64,000 bases of DNA, taken from Candidatus Planktophila sp. GTDB taxonomy: Bacteria > Actinomycetota > Actinomycetes > Nanopelagicales > Nanopelagicaceae. The translations under genes were made by a program, and so were the position numbers. Positions 22,089 through 30,934 of the stretch are shown piece by piece. Within the stretch, counting starts at the first letter, position 1; each line of letters starts with the position of its first letter. The notes under the pieces were generated by a model, which was given only the letters and a program-made list of their open reading frames with translations, was not told the origin of the DNA and made no database searches. The DNA is taken from contig JAUXRP010000017.1 in the NCBI GenBank assembly GCA_030681675.1, positions 1-64,000 on the forward strand. The letters are read 5' to 3'.

Positions 22089-23168
22089 ATGAAGACAACT
22101 ATCAATCCGCATATGAAAGATGATGCCACACGCAGCGCGCAGATTGCCGAAGGTGGCTTTGGCCGTCATTACACCGACCACATGATCACACGCGAGTGGA
22201 GTGAAAAAGATGGCTGGCAAGCGCCAGAGTTAGTTCCTTACGGACCCATCACACTAGATCCTGCGACCGCGGTTTTTCATTACGCCCAAGAAATCTTCGA
22301 AGGTATGAAGGCTTACCGCCAACCCGATGGTGGAGTCTCACTCTTTCGCCCCGAGCAAAACGCACAGCGCTTTGCTAAATCGGCGGCACGATTAGCTCTT
22401 CCGCAAATGTCGGTGGAAGCATTTATTGAAACTTTAGAGACGCTCATAAAGCAAGATTCGAAGTGGGTTCCCAATAATGTGGGGGAGTCGCTGTACATGC
22501 GCCCCTTTATGTTTGCTACCGAAGTTGGTTTAGGTGTGCGGCCATCAAATAAAGCGTTGTACATGCTCATTGCAACCCCTGCCAGTGGTTATTTTTCTAC
22601 TAACACGGCGGTCTCGGTATGGATTTCAACCGAATATGTCCGTGCCGCCCTTGGTGGAACAGGCGAAGCAAAGTGCGGTGGAAATTATGCAGCTTCTTTA
22701 GTTGCACAAAAAGCGGCCGCTAAACAAGGCTGTGATCAAGTGGTGTGGATTGATGCCGTTGAGCGAAAATGGATTGAAGAGATGGGTGGCATGAATCTGT
22801 ACTTCGTCAGAGGCAAGGGCGCAGATGCAACGTTGGTAACTCCTAAACTCACAGGCACGCTGCTACCCGGAATCACACGCGATTCGATTTTAACTGTTGC
22901 CAATGATTTAGGGTATAAAAGTGAAGAGGCGATGATCAGTATCGATGATTGGCATCACGGAGTTGAATCAGGTGAGATCACAGAGATATTTGCTTGCGGA
23001 ACCGCAGCGGTGATTACTCCAGTTGGATCTGCTAAGAGTGCCATGGGTACATGGGTTACAGGTGATGGCGAACCTGGTCCTATTACTGGACAAATTCGAG
23101 CACACCTACTTGGAATTCAGCATGGCACGATCGCAGATACGCATGGTTGGATGCATCGGGTTCTTTAA
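22089..23168 (+). CDS. ilvE: Branched-chain amino acid aminotransferase
   Basis: 359 residues, PLP fold type IV. The segment AKCGGNYAASLVAQ contains the PLP lysine, and GTAAVITPVG near residue 310 is the C-terminal cofactor-phosphate segment. HYAQEIFEGMKAYR is the typical N-terminal active-site loop. It transaminates the 2-oxo acids to Val, Leu and Ile. The open frame extends 21 codons into leuB, but the ATG 4 bp after the leuB stop gives the family N-terminus. The stop overlaps the cimA start (TAATG). Confidence 0.95.
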   Translation: MKTTINPHMKDDATRSAQIAEGGFGRHYTDHMITREWSEKDGWQAPELVPYGPITLDPATAVFHYAQEIFEGMKAYRQPDGGVSLFRPEQNAQRFAKSAARLALPQMSVEAFIETLETLIKQDSKWVPNNVGESLYMRPFMFATEVGLGVRPSNKALYMLIATPASGYFSTNTAVSVWISTEYVRAALGGTGEAKCGGNYAASLVAQKAAAKQGCDQVVWIDAVERKWIEEMGGMNLYFVRGKGADATLVTPKLTGTLLPGITRDSILTVANDLGYKSEEAMISIDDWHHGVESGEITEIFACGTAAVITPVGSAKSAMGTWVTGDGEPGPITGQIRAHLLGIQHGTIADTHGWMHRVL

Positions 23169-24745
23169 TGGCAATCGATGACGCTTTCCATATTTATGAC
23201 ACAACGCTGCGCGATGGTGCTCAGCAAGAAGGGCTTAGCCTCTCAGTTCATGACAAGTTAACTATCGCGCGACATTTAGATGATCTAGGCGTTGGCTTTA
23301 TCGAAGGCGGTTGGCCGGGTGCAAATCCTAAAGACACCGAGTTCTTTGCCCGGGCTAGAAAGGAACTTCACTTAAAGAATTCGACTTTTGTGGCCTTTGG
23401 AGCAACCCGTCGCCCTAATGTTAAAGCGGCCAATGATGTTTTACTAGGCGCACTTCGAGATAGCGGGGCACCAGTAGTAACGCTAGTTGCGAAAGCTTTT
23501 GATCGCCACGTTGATTTAGCGCTAAAAACAACCCTGGATGAAAACTTGGCGATGATTCGCGATTCAGTCACACATTTAATTCACGAGGGCCAACGCGTTT
23601 TCTTAGATGCCGAACATTTCTTTGACGGCTATCGAAATAACCGTGCCTACGCACTTGAAACCATTCGCGTTGCCGCCGAAGCCGGCGCAGATGTCATTGC
23701 GCTCTGTGATACCAATGGTGGAATGTTGCCCGATGAACTCTCCCAGATTGTTCACGATGTTTTGACGTCAACCTCAGCCCGCCTTGGTATCCACTGCCAC
23801 AATGACACTGGATGCGCCGTTGCAAATTCAATGGCGGCGATCGCCGCTGGTGCCACACATGTTCAAGGAACTTTAAATGGTTATGGCGAACGCACGGGCA
23901 ATGCCGATCTCGTAACGATTATCGCTAACTTAGAGTTAAAGAAGCACCAATTAGTTCTACCGCACAATACTTTGCAAGAGGCATTTAGAATTTCCCATGC
24001 CGTTGCAGAAGTAACGAATGTCTCATCAAGTTCACGCCAACCATATGTTGGTATTTCAGCTTTTGCCCATAAGGCTGGCCTTCATGCCAGTGCAATTAAA
24101 GTAGATCCCGCGCTCTACCAACATGAAGATCCCCAGTCAGTAGGAAACGATATGCGTATGTTGGTCTCTGATATGGCCGGACGGGCATCGATTGAATTAA
24201 AATCCCAAGAATTAGGTGTGGATTTAGGTGGCGATAACGAACTCATTAAGCGAATCGTGGGCCGCGTCAAAGATATGGAGTCACAAGGCTTCTCCTTTGA
24301 GGCCGCTGATGCCTCTTTCGAACTTTTAATCCATGAAGAAATTAGAGGAGAACGTCCCTCCTTTTTTACTATTGAACATTGGTTAACTACAGTTGAACGC
24401 GCCGAGGATCAAAGCATTCTGACCAAGGCCGAAGTCACAGTTATTGCCAGGGGAACGAAGATAGTCTGCATCGGCACTGGCAACGGTCCAGTGAACGCCT
24501 TTGATAACGCCCTTCGCTCAGGACTTATTCAATTCTATCCAGCACTTGAGAAATTAAAACTTATCGATTACAAAGTAAGAATCCTTGAGGGCCGCTTAGG
24601 TACTGGTGCAATCACTCGAGTTCTAGTTGAAACCAGCGATGGCACTAATGAGTGGAGCACGGTCGGCGTGCATGAAAACGTCATCGCTGCCTCTGCTATG
24701 GCGTTAGAAGATGCGATTAACTTTGGCCTATTGCGTCAAAAATAA
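23168..24745 (+). CDS. cimA: Citramalate synthase
   Basis: 525 residues, DRE-TIM metallolyase family. IYDTTLRDGAQQEG (about 8-21), the HCHNDTGCAVANS metal-binding segment (about 210) and NGYGERTGNADL follow the CimA/isopropylmalate synthase-like layout. The FIEGGWPGANPKD segment after the first barrel strands is characteristic of CimA rather than LeuA. It condenses acetyl-CoA with pyruvate to give citramalate, the threonine-independent route to 2-oxobutyrate and isoleucine. A regulatory domain occupies the last 150 residues. It is last in the ilv-ser-leu operon and starts at TAATG with the ilvE stop. Confidence 0.9.
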   Translation: MAIDDAFHIYDTTLRDGAQQEGLSLSVHDKLTIARHLDDLGVGFIEGGWPGANPKDTEFFARARKELHLKNSTFVAFGATRRPNVKAANDVLLGALRDSGAPVVTLVAKAFDRHVDLALKTTLDENLAMIRDSVTHLIHEGQRVFLDAEHFFDGYRNNRAYALETIRVAAEAGADVIALCDTNGGMLPDELSQIVHDVLTSTSARLGIHCHNDTGCAVANSMAAIAAGATHVQGTLNGYGERTGNADLVTIIANLELKKHQLVLPHNTLQEAFRISHAVAEVTNVSSSSRQPYVGISAFAHKAGLHASAIKVDPALYQHEDPQSVGNDMRMLVSDMAGRASIELKSQELGVDLGGDNELIKRIVGRVKDMESQGFSFEAADASFELLIHEEIRGERPSFFTIEHWLTTVERAEDQSILTKAEVTVIARGTKIVCIGTGNGPVNAFDNALRSGLIQFYPALEKLKLIDYKVRILEGRLGTGAITRVLVETSDGTNEWSTVGVHENVIAASAMALEDAINFGLLRQK

Positions 24746-24852
24746 TTTTTGCCAGGAGATTTCTCATACGGTGCTGGATCGAGACTGAGCTAATAAAAGG
24801 GCAACATAGGCCTTTAGCAGCCTCACGCTTCAAATTCTCGACAACATAAGGG

Positions 24853-24858
24853 TAGCCT
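24853..24858 (+). promoter_or_regulatory. -10-like hexamer before xerC
   Basis: TAGCCT ends 6 nt before the GTG start at 24865, with no ribosome site nearer than 13 nt. This fits a leaderless transcript. The 119-bp gap after cimA contains no T-tract terminator that I can see. Confidence 0.35.
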
Positions 24859-24864
24859 TAATTT

Positions 24865-25779
24865 GTGAATGAAGAGTTTGAAAACCTGATTAGTAATTTT
24901 GAGCGGCATCTTGGAGTCGAGCGAAATCTATCGGGCCACACAATTCGCGCATACATTGGTGATCTCTCATCACTGCTAGAGCATTTGGAAAAACTTGGGC
25001 TGACTAACATTGCAAAACTAGAGCTCTCACATCTTCGATCATGGCTGGCTAATCAGAGTGTAAAGGGCGCGGCGCGCACCACGATTTCGCGCCGTGCGGT
25101 TTCAGTGCGTTTATTTACAAAGTGGGCCTTCAAAAATAACTATCTTACCTCCGATGTCGGGGCCAGTCTGGCGACTCCGAAGGGACTTCGCACATTACCT
25201 GGAGTACTCGATATTAATAGCGCAGCGCTGGCGATGGATTCTTTGGCCGCTAGGGCAAGTGATGAAGAGACACCATTATCGCTTCGAGATGTTGCAATGG
25301 TTGAGCTTCTTTATGCAACTGGCGCAAGAGTGGGCGAACTCTGTGAATTAGATCTGGAGGATATTGATTTTAATCGCAACACGATTCGTGTGCTAGGAAA
25401 GGGCAATAAAGAGAGAACGATTCCCATGGGGAAACCGGCGGTTCATGCTTTAGAAGTTTGGTTGGCCAAAGGGCGAAAAGATTTAGCGACTGAGTTATCT
25501 GCTACAGCGGTTTTTCTTGGTGCCCGCGGGGGTCGCATAGATCAGCGCACAGTGCGCAGTGTTGTATATGAATCGCTGAGTGCGATTGAGGGAATTGAAC
25601 GCATGGGTCCGCACGGGCTGCGTCACTCTGCCGCCACGCATCTGCTTGAAGGTGGAGCGGATTTGCGTACGGTGCAAGAGATATTGGGGCATGCCTCTCT
25701 AGCAACAACTCAGATTTATACTCATGTATCAACGCAGCGTTTACACAAAGTATTTAAGAATGCGCACCCACGGGCATGA
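24865..25779 (+). CDS. xerC: Tyrosine recombinase XerC
   Basis: 304 residues. An N-terminal SAM-like core-binding domain (about 1-90) is followed by the catalytic domain with the full set R (ATGARVGELCEL), K (LGKGNKERTIP), H-x-x-R (HGLRHSAATHLLEGG), H (LGHASL) and the Tyr nucleophile in IYTHVS. It resolves chromosome dimers at dif with XerD. Its position near rpsB-tsf matches the actinobacterial xerC locus. The adjoining sequence shows no mobile-element genes, so I read it as the housekeeping recombinase. Confidence 0.9.
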   Translation: MNEEFENLISNFERHLGVERNLSGHTIRAYIGDLSSLLEHLEKLGLTNIAKLELSHLRSWLANQSVKGAARTTISRRAVSVRLFTKWAFKNNYLTSDVGASLATPKGLRTLPGVLDINSAALAMDSLAARASDEETPLSLRDVAMVELLYATGARVGELCELDLEDIDFNRNTIRVLGKGNKERTIPMGKPAVHALEVWLAKGRKDLATELSATAVFLGARGGRIDQRTVRSVVYESLSAIEGIERMGPHGLRHSAATHLLEGGADLRTVQEILGHASLATTQIYTHVSTQRLHKVFKNAHPRA

Positions 25780-26471
25780 ATGCGTCAATAGTAGTTATAC
25801 CAACTTATAACGAGCGTGAGAGCATCGCATCGCTACTCGATGCTTTAAAAAAACTACCTGTAGATGTTTTGGTAATCGATGATGGCTCACCCGATGGGAC
25901 GGCGCAGATTTGCAGAGCTCATGGAGTGGAAGTCTTTTCACGTACTGGGAAAATGGGTTTAGGTAGTGCCTACCGGACTGGTTTTGCCCTCGCCTTAAAG
26001 CGCGGTTATAAAAATATTATTCAAATGGATGCCGATGGCTCACATCAAGTTCGGGATTTAACGACAATGATGGAGTGGATCGGCAGTAGCGAACTACTTA
26101 TTGGCTCTCGCTGGGTAGCCGATGGGGCGATTGAGAATTGGAGCAAGTTCCGTGAATATCTTTCAAAAGGAGCCAACGCCTATGCAAATGTTCTTTTATC
26201 CCTTGGCGTTAGGGATACAACGTCGGGCTTTCGCATCTACGCCGCCGAGCTTTTACAGCGTATGGATATCGCCACAATCAAGAGTGATGGTTACTGCTTC
26301 CAAATTGAGATGACTCGCCGCGCCTTGGCTTGTGGAGCAACTGTCGGAGAAATCCCGATCACTTTTATCGAGCGCGCACTTGGAGTCAGCAAAATGTCCT
26401 TTTCGATCGCCCTCGAGGCGATGCTACGCATCACGGCATGGGGGTTTTTACGCTTATTTGGGCGCAGCTAG
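25776..26471 (+). CDS. Polyprenol monophosphomannose synthase (DPM1-like GT2)
   Basis: 231 residues of glycosyltransferase family 2. VVIPTYNERESIASLLDAL starts the nucleotide-binding fold; DDGSPDGTA and MDADGSHQ supply the metal/GDP-binding acids. There is no C-terminal membrane domain, as in Ppm1-type enzymes. It should transfer mannose from GDP-mannose to a polyprenyl phosphate lipid for cell-envelope glycans. The acyltransferase domain fused to this enzyme in mycobacteria is absent. The start overlaps the xerC stop by four bases. Confidence 0.85.
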   Translation: MNASIVVIPTYNERESIASLLDALKKLPVDVLVIDDGSPDGTAQICRAHGVEVFSRTGKMGLGSAYRTGFALALKRGYKNIIQMDADGSHQVRDLTTMMEWIGSSELLIGSRWVADGAIENWSKFREYLSKGANAYANVLLSLGVRDTTSGFRIYAAELLQRMDIATIKSDGYCFQIEMTRRALACGATVGEIPITFIERALGVSKMSFSIALEAMLRITAWGFLRLFGRS

Positions 26472-26500
26472 TTCGGTAAAAAGGGCTTCGTGGCTACAGG

Positions 26501-26707
26501 TAGAATCTGGCCTGCGCCGCGAGCTCCCAATCTTTGGGGATTTGCCGGTGACATCTCAGCACTGCCTTGGCCTTAAAACCAGGTGAATCATCTCGGTCCG
26601 TTTATTCGGTCGATGACTCTCAGTGCGACGGGCTCAACAAACGTTAAGCCATAACCGAGCGGGTTTTTTGCGCGTGCGCATTAAATCTATGAAGGAGTAA
26701 CCCTGCC
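26501..26707 (+). promoter_or_regulatory. rpsB-tsf promoter and structured leader
   Basis: TAGAAT (26501-26506) is a plausible -10, giving a leader of about 195 nt before rpsB. Its 3' part contains a hairpin at 26631-26650 (GGCT.AAC with GTT.AGCC, one mismatch). A short AACC/GGTT stem directly followed by T6 (26653-26669) looks like a weak terminator. The GAGC at 26657-26660 could alternatively pair with GCTC at 26632-26635, so a switch is conceivable. An AAGGAG site precedes the rpsB ATG. Confidence 0.35.
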
Positions 26708-27673
26708 ATGGCAGTTGTAACAATGCGAGAACTTCTCGACAGTGGAGTCCACTTCGGACACCAAACTCGTCGATGGAATCCAAAGATGAAGCGTTTTATT
26801 TTCACTGAGCGCAACGGAATTTACATTATCGATATTCAGCAGTCACTTGGACTAATCGATAATGCATATGAGTTTGTAAAGGATACGGTCGCTAAGGGCG
26901 GTCACATTTTATTTGTCGGTACAAAGAAGCAGGCACATGAGCCAATCATTCAGCAAGCTGCACGAGTTGGAATGCCAACTGTCACCGAGCGCTGGTTGGG
27001 CGGAATGCTTACTAACTTCCCAACGGTATACAAGCGTATTCAGCGACTAAAAGAGTTAGAAGCGTTAGAGAATACAAACGATCTTCTGCTTACAAAGAAA
27101 GAGCTATTGATGCTTCGCCGCGAGCGCGAGAAGCTTTTCAAGAACCTTGACGGTATTCGTCACATGACTAAGTTACCTTCAGCGATTTGGGTAGTAGATA
27201 CAAAGAAAGAACACCTTGCAGTACAAGAGGCTAAGAAACTTGGTATTCCTGTTATTGCGATCCTAGATACAAACTGTGATCCCGATGAAGTTGATTACAA
27301 GATTCCAGGCAATGATGATGCAATCCGTTCAATTGGATTACTCACTCGCGTTATTACCGATGCAATCGTTGCTGGCTTAGCCGCACGCTCTACGGTAGTT
27401 AAAGAAGAGACAAAGTCAGGTGCACCAACAGAAGTTGCCGCTGGTGAGCCAATGGCCGACTGGGAGAAAGAGATAGCAGGTTCGTCCGAATCCATGTCCG
27501 AGCCAACGGAGAATCTAGATGTGGCACCAGTTCCAGCTCAAGAATCGAGCACAGATGTAGTGGTTGAAACACCAGCTCAAGAATCGAGCACAGGTGTAGT
27601 GTCCGAACCAGTAGCTGACGTTACTGTGTCCGAGCCTGTCGTTGAAACACCAGCGCCAGTAGAAGGAGAGTAA
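26708..27673 (+). CDS. rpsB: 30S ribosomal protein S2 with acidic C-terminal extension
   Basis: 321 residues. Residues 1-230 are canonical S2 ([50 protein letters not shown]). The remaining 85 or so are acidic and rich in Glu, Pro, Ser, Thr and Val, with a duplicated ETPAQESST block. Extensions on S2 are common in actinobacteria but vary in sequence. S2 binds late to the 30S platform next to S1. It is cotranscribed with tsf, 5 bp downstream. Confidence 0.96.
   Translation: MAVVTMRELLDSGVHFGHQTRRWNPKMKRFIFTERNGIYIIDIQQSLGLIDNAYEFVKDTVAKGGHILFVGTKKQAHEPIIQQAARVGMPTVTERWLGGMLTNFPTVYKRIQRLKELEALENTNDLLLTKKELLMLRREREKLFKNLDGIRHMTKLPSAIWVVDTKKEHLAVQEAKKLGIPVIAILDTNCDPDEVDYKIPGNDDAIRSIGLLTRVITDAIVAGLAARSTVVKEETKSGAPTEVAAGEPMADWEKEIAGSSESMSEPTENLDVAPVPAQESSTDVVVETPAQESSTGVVSEPVADVTVSEPVVETPAPVEGE
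27533..27601 (+). repeat. Short direct repeat in the rpsB tail
   Basis: A 30-bp segment at 27533-27562 recurs at 27572-27601 with a single A-to-G difference, a 39-bp period that encodes the repeated PAQESST block. It is a recent in-frame duplication. Confidence 0.9.
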
Positions 27674-27678
27674 TTATT

Positions 27679-28509
27679 ATGGCTGCATATACAGCTGCCG
27701 ATGTAAAAAGACTTCGCGAAGCTACCGCTGCGGGAATGCTCGATTGCAAGAAGGCACTCGATGAGGCAGATGGCGATTACGATAAGGCGATCGACATAAT
27801 CCGAGTTAAGGGCTTAAAGGGAGTCACTAAGCGCGAAGGTCGTCTAACCTCAAATGGCGCAGTTGTTGCAAAGGTTGAGGGCAACCTCGGCGTGATGCTC
27901 GAACTTAACTGCGAAACCGATTTCGTTGCAAAGGGTGATCGATTCATCGCCCTTGCCGATGAGTTGCTAAAGCATTTGCAAATTGTGCAATCGGATTCAG
28001 TTGAGGCATTCTTAACAACAACTATGCCTAATGGAAACACAGTCCAATCAGTCATCAATGAGGCCAATGCGATGCTTGGTGAAAAGATTGAAGTTCGCCG
28101 CATTGCCGTTCTTAAGGATTCACCAGTGGGCATCTATCTTCACCGTACAAGTCCAGATCTGCCACCGCAGGTCGGCGTGCTTGTGCAGTTAGTAAAAGAT
28201 GCCGGTGATGTTGGAAAAGACATCGCTCAGCACATCGCCGCCTTTGCACCACAGTTCGTTAATCGCGAAGATGTCCCTGCAGAGATGATTGAAAATGAGC
28301 GACGTATCGCCCACGAAACTGCAATTGAAGAGGGTAAGCCTGAGGCCTCCCTTTTGAAAATTGTAGAAGGTCGCGTTACTGGCTTTGTTAAAGAAGTCTC
28401 ACTTATTGAGCAGTCATTTGCTAAGGATGCTAAAAAGACCGTCAAGCAGATTCTCGATGAGGCAGGAACGGCCGTTAAGGCATTTCACCGCTTCCGCGTG
28501 GGTCAATAG
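27679..28509 (+). CDS. tsf: Elongation factor Ts
   Basis: 276 residues. The N-terminal UBA-like domain TAADVKRLREATAAGMLDCKKALDEA is followed by ELNCETDFVAKGD, which contains the TDFV motif that inserts into EF-Tu to expel GDP. Two core subdomains and a C-terminal helix complete the protein. It sits in the conserved rpsB-tsf-pyrH order and probably shares the rpsB promoter. Confidence 0.97.
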   Translation: MAAYTAADVKRLREATAAGMLDCKKALDEADGDYDKAIDIIRVKGLKGVTKREGRLTSNGAVVAKVEGNLGVMLELNCETDFVAKGDRFIALADELLKHLQIVQSDSVEAFLTTTMPNGNTVQSVINEANAMLGEKIEVRRIAVLKDSPVGIYLHRTSPDLPPQVGVLVQLVKDAGDVGKDIAQHIAAFAPQFVNREDVPAEMIENERRIAHETAIEEGKPEASLLKIVEGRVTGFVKEVSLIEQSFAKDAKKTVKQILDEAGTAVKAFHRFRVGQ

Positions 28510-28568
28510 GCTTTAGGGGAGTAACGCCTAAGATTTAACCATCGAATAACTAGTTAAAAGGAGCACTT

Positions 28569-29291
28569 ATGTCCGGTACACGAGGAACGTATCGGCGAGT
28601 GCTCCTTAAACTTTCTGGAGAGGTTTTTGGTGGAGCCAAAGGCATCGGTGTTGATCCCGATGTTGTACAAGATATTGCTAAGCAGATTGCCGACGTTGCA
28701 CGAACAGGTGTGCAGGTTGCAATTGTGGTTGGCGGCGGTAATTATTTCCGCGGAGCAGAACTACAGCAGCGCGGAATGGATCGCGCTCGCGCCGACTACA
28801 TGGGAATGCTCGGAACGGTCATGAACTGTTTGGCGCTTCAAGATTTTCTTGAAAAAGAGGGGATTCAAACCCGCGTCCAGACTGCAATAACTATGGGACA
28901 AGTTGCCGAACCATATGTTCCGCTGCGCGCGATCCGTCATTTAGAAAAAGGTCGCGTTGTCATCTTTGGCGCAGGTGCTGGAATGCCATATTTTACAACC
29001 GATACCGTCTCGGCCCAGCGTGCACTTGAAATTGGTGCTGAAGCTTTGCTCTTAGCTAAAAGTGGAGTGGATGGCGTCTATAGCGCCGACCCAAAGAAGG
29101 ATTCTAAGGCGGTCAAGTACGACAGCATCTCGTATGACGAGGTCTTAACTAAGTCGTTAGCCGTTGCCGATGCTGCAGCATTTGCCTTGTGCCGCGAAAA
29201 CAAGTTGCCCATAGTCGTCTTTGACTTATTGGAGAATGGAAATATCGGTCGTGCCGTTCGAGGCGAATTAATTGGAACTTTAGTCGATTAA
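28569..29291 (+). CDS. pyrH: UMP kinase
   Basis: 240 residues of the amino-acid-kinase fold, bacterial hexameric UMP kinase. The segments [10 protein letters not shown] (phosphate binding), GGGNYFRG (about 57-64), [11 protein letters not shown] and [17 protein letters not shown] are typical. It phosphorylates UMP with ATP and is usually activated by GTP. An AAAGGAG site precedes ATG. The 59-bp gap after tsf has only a short TTAGG/CCTAA stem, so it is probably read through from tsf. Confidence 0.96.
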   Translation: MSGTRGTYRRVLLKLSGEVFGGAKGIGVDPDVVQDIAKQIADVARTGVQVAIVVGGGNYFRGAELQQRGMDRARADYMGMLGTVMNCLALQDFLEKEGIQTRVQTAITMGQVAEPYVPLRAIRHLEKGRVVIFGAGAGMPYFTTDTVSAQRALEIGAEALLLAKSGVDGVYSADPKKDSKAVKYDSISYDEVLTKSLAVADAAAFALCRENKLPIVVFDLLENGNIGRAVRGELIGTLVD

Positions 29292-29314
29292 ATTTCGCTG
29301 TAGCGAGATACAAA

Positions 29315-30934
29315 TTATTTATCGGGCACCATCATGATCGAGCTCGAGGGGCACTCTGAGACGCAAATTCCGCAGCCTTTACAGTAATCCAAATTAATCT
29401 CAAAGCCCTTACCGGGACCTAATTTTATAATGGCGTTATCGGGACAGACGCCAAAACAGTTATCGCACTCAAAGCAGTTGCCACATGACATACATCGGCG
29501 GGCCTCATACAAGGCGTTGCTCTCATCTAAACCCTTTACTACTTCTGAGAAATCCTTAGCCCGTCTGGTCGCCTCTAGGCGCTCGCGCACAATGTGCGGA
29601 GCATCGGTGTAGTACCACGTATTTAACTGCTCATAGGTAACTAGATCATTGTTGTCGATCTTTTCATAAACTGTTTTGCGCAGCCAAGCATCGATATTTC
29701 TAGCAGCCTTTTTACCGTGCCCGACGCCAGTTGTTACAGTGCGCTCTGCTGGAATCATGTCTCCGCCGGCAAAAATTCCTGGGTGAGTGGTCATCATTGT
29801 GGAATCAACTGGCATCACGCCATCTTTAGTATCTAAATCGGCGCTATTGCCCAACAGAGAAAAATCAACCTCTTGACCTAACGCCAAAATTAAAGAGTCG
29901 GCTTCAAGAGTTTCAAACTCACCAGTTGGTTGAGGATATCCATCAGCATCTAGCGCCATTTTTTCAATCTGCATACTTTTTTCATCGACGTGCTTAACGG
30001 TGGAGAGCCATTTAACTAAAATACCCTCTTCAAGCGCTTCAGTAATCTCTTCATCATTTGCCGGTGCTTTATCGCGGGTTCGACGATAGACAATAATCGC
30101 TTCTTCTGCGCCAAGTCTTTTAGCGGTGCGTGCGACATCCATCGCAGTATTGCCGCCACCATAGACAACGACTTTTCGTCCGAGTAATGGTTGATTGCCG
30201 TCTTCGACATCATGTAAGACTTTAATCGCATCTAATATGCGCGCAGCCTCACTTGCTGGAATGTAAGCGCGCTTGCTCAACTGGGCGCCAATTGCTAAGA
30301 AGACTGCGCTAAAGCCCTCGTTGAGCGCTTCGTGCACGTCATCAACTCGAGTATTCATTTCAAAGAGAACACCCATATCTTTGATGCGATTGATTTCAGC
30401 ATCGAGTACTTCACGAGGAAGGCGATATTTAGGAATTCCATAGCGCATCATTCCGCCTGGCGCATGCGTTGCATCTCGAACCGTGACGCTATGACCCATG
30501 CAACGTAAGTGATAAGCCGCGGATAATCCCGCTGGACCAGCTCCGATAACGAGAACTTTAAAGCCACTCTCTACCGTCGGCGGTGGAATACTCCAACCCT
30601 TTTCAATGGCGTGATCGCCTAGGAATCGCTCGACCGAATTAATTCCAACGGCCTCATCAAGTTCGGCTCGATTACAGACGCTTTGACATGGGTGATAGCA
30701 GACGCGCCCCATAATCGCCGGAAATGGATTTTCAAGAATTAATGCCCGCCAAGCCGCTTCATACGAGCCATCTTCTGCGATATATAACCAGTTTTGAATA
30801 TTCTCACCCGCTGGACATGCGTTGTTGCAGGGTGGCATGCGATGGACATACTCAGGTTTTTCTACACGCCATGATCCAGTGTGGTTAGCAAGGGATGAGT
30901 TCACTGAAAGCGTTATTGCAAATGGTTTTTCCAT
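29315..30934 (-). CDS. GltD-like flavoprotein fused to a PorD-type 2[4Fe-4S] domain
   Basis: 539 residues. An N-terminal Fe-S domain (PPCNNACPAGENIQNW and CYHPCQSVCNR) is followed by an FAD site (VIGAGPAGLSAAYHL, about 130) and an NAD(P) site (VVYGGGNTAMDVARTAKRLG, about 255), as in the glutamate synthase small subunit. The last 65 residues hold two [4Fe-4S] motifs (CMSCGNCFECDNC..CP and CKGCGICVSECP) resembling the delta subunit of pyruvate:ferredoxin oxidoreductase. Encoded directly after the beta subunit with a one-base overlap, it probably passes electrons between the oxidoreductase and NAD(P)H. A role as glutamate synthase is unlikely because no large subunit is adjacent. Confidence 0.82.
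   Translation of the reverse strand: MEKPFAITLSVNSSLANHTGSWRVEKPEYVHRMPPCNNACPAGENIQNWLYIAEDGSYEAAWRALILENPFPAIMGRVCYHPCQSVCNRAELDEAVGINSVERFLGDHAIEKGWSIPPPTVESGFKVLVIGAGPAGLSAAYHLRCMGHSVTVRDATHAPGGMMRYGIPKYRLPREVLDAEINRIKDMGVLFEMNTRVDDVHEALNEGFSAVFLAIGAQLSKRAYIPASEAARILDAIKVLHDVEDGNQPLLGRKVVVYGGGNTAMDVARTAKRLGAEEAIIVYRRTRDKAPANDEEITEALEEGILVKWLSTVKHVDEKSMQIEKMALDADGYPQPTGEFETLEADSLILALGQEVDFSLLGNSADLDTKDGVMPVDSTMMTTHPGIFAGGDMIPAERTVTTGVGHGKKAARNIDAWLRKTVYEKIDNNDLVTYEQLNTWYYTDAPHIVRERLEATRRAKDFSEVVKGLDESNALYEARRCMSCGNCFECDNCFGVCPDNAIIKLGPGKGFEINLDYCKGCGICVSECPSSSIMMVPDK

Noticed and set aside
24865-25779. Phage or mobile-element integrase
   Set aside because: Length, motifs and location next to the rpsB-tsf region match housekeeping XerC; no attachment site or element genes are nearby.
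29295-29306. Hairpin between the convergent pyrH and flavoprotein genes
   Set aside because: Only a 4-bp stem (TCGC/GCGA) and no clear T-tract on either strand, so not supportable as a terminator.
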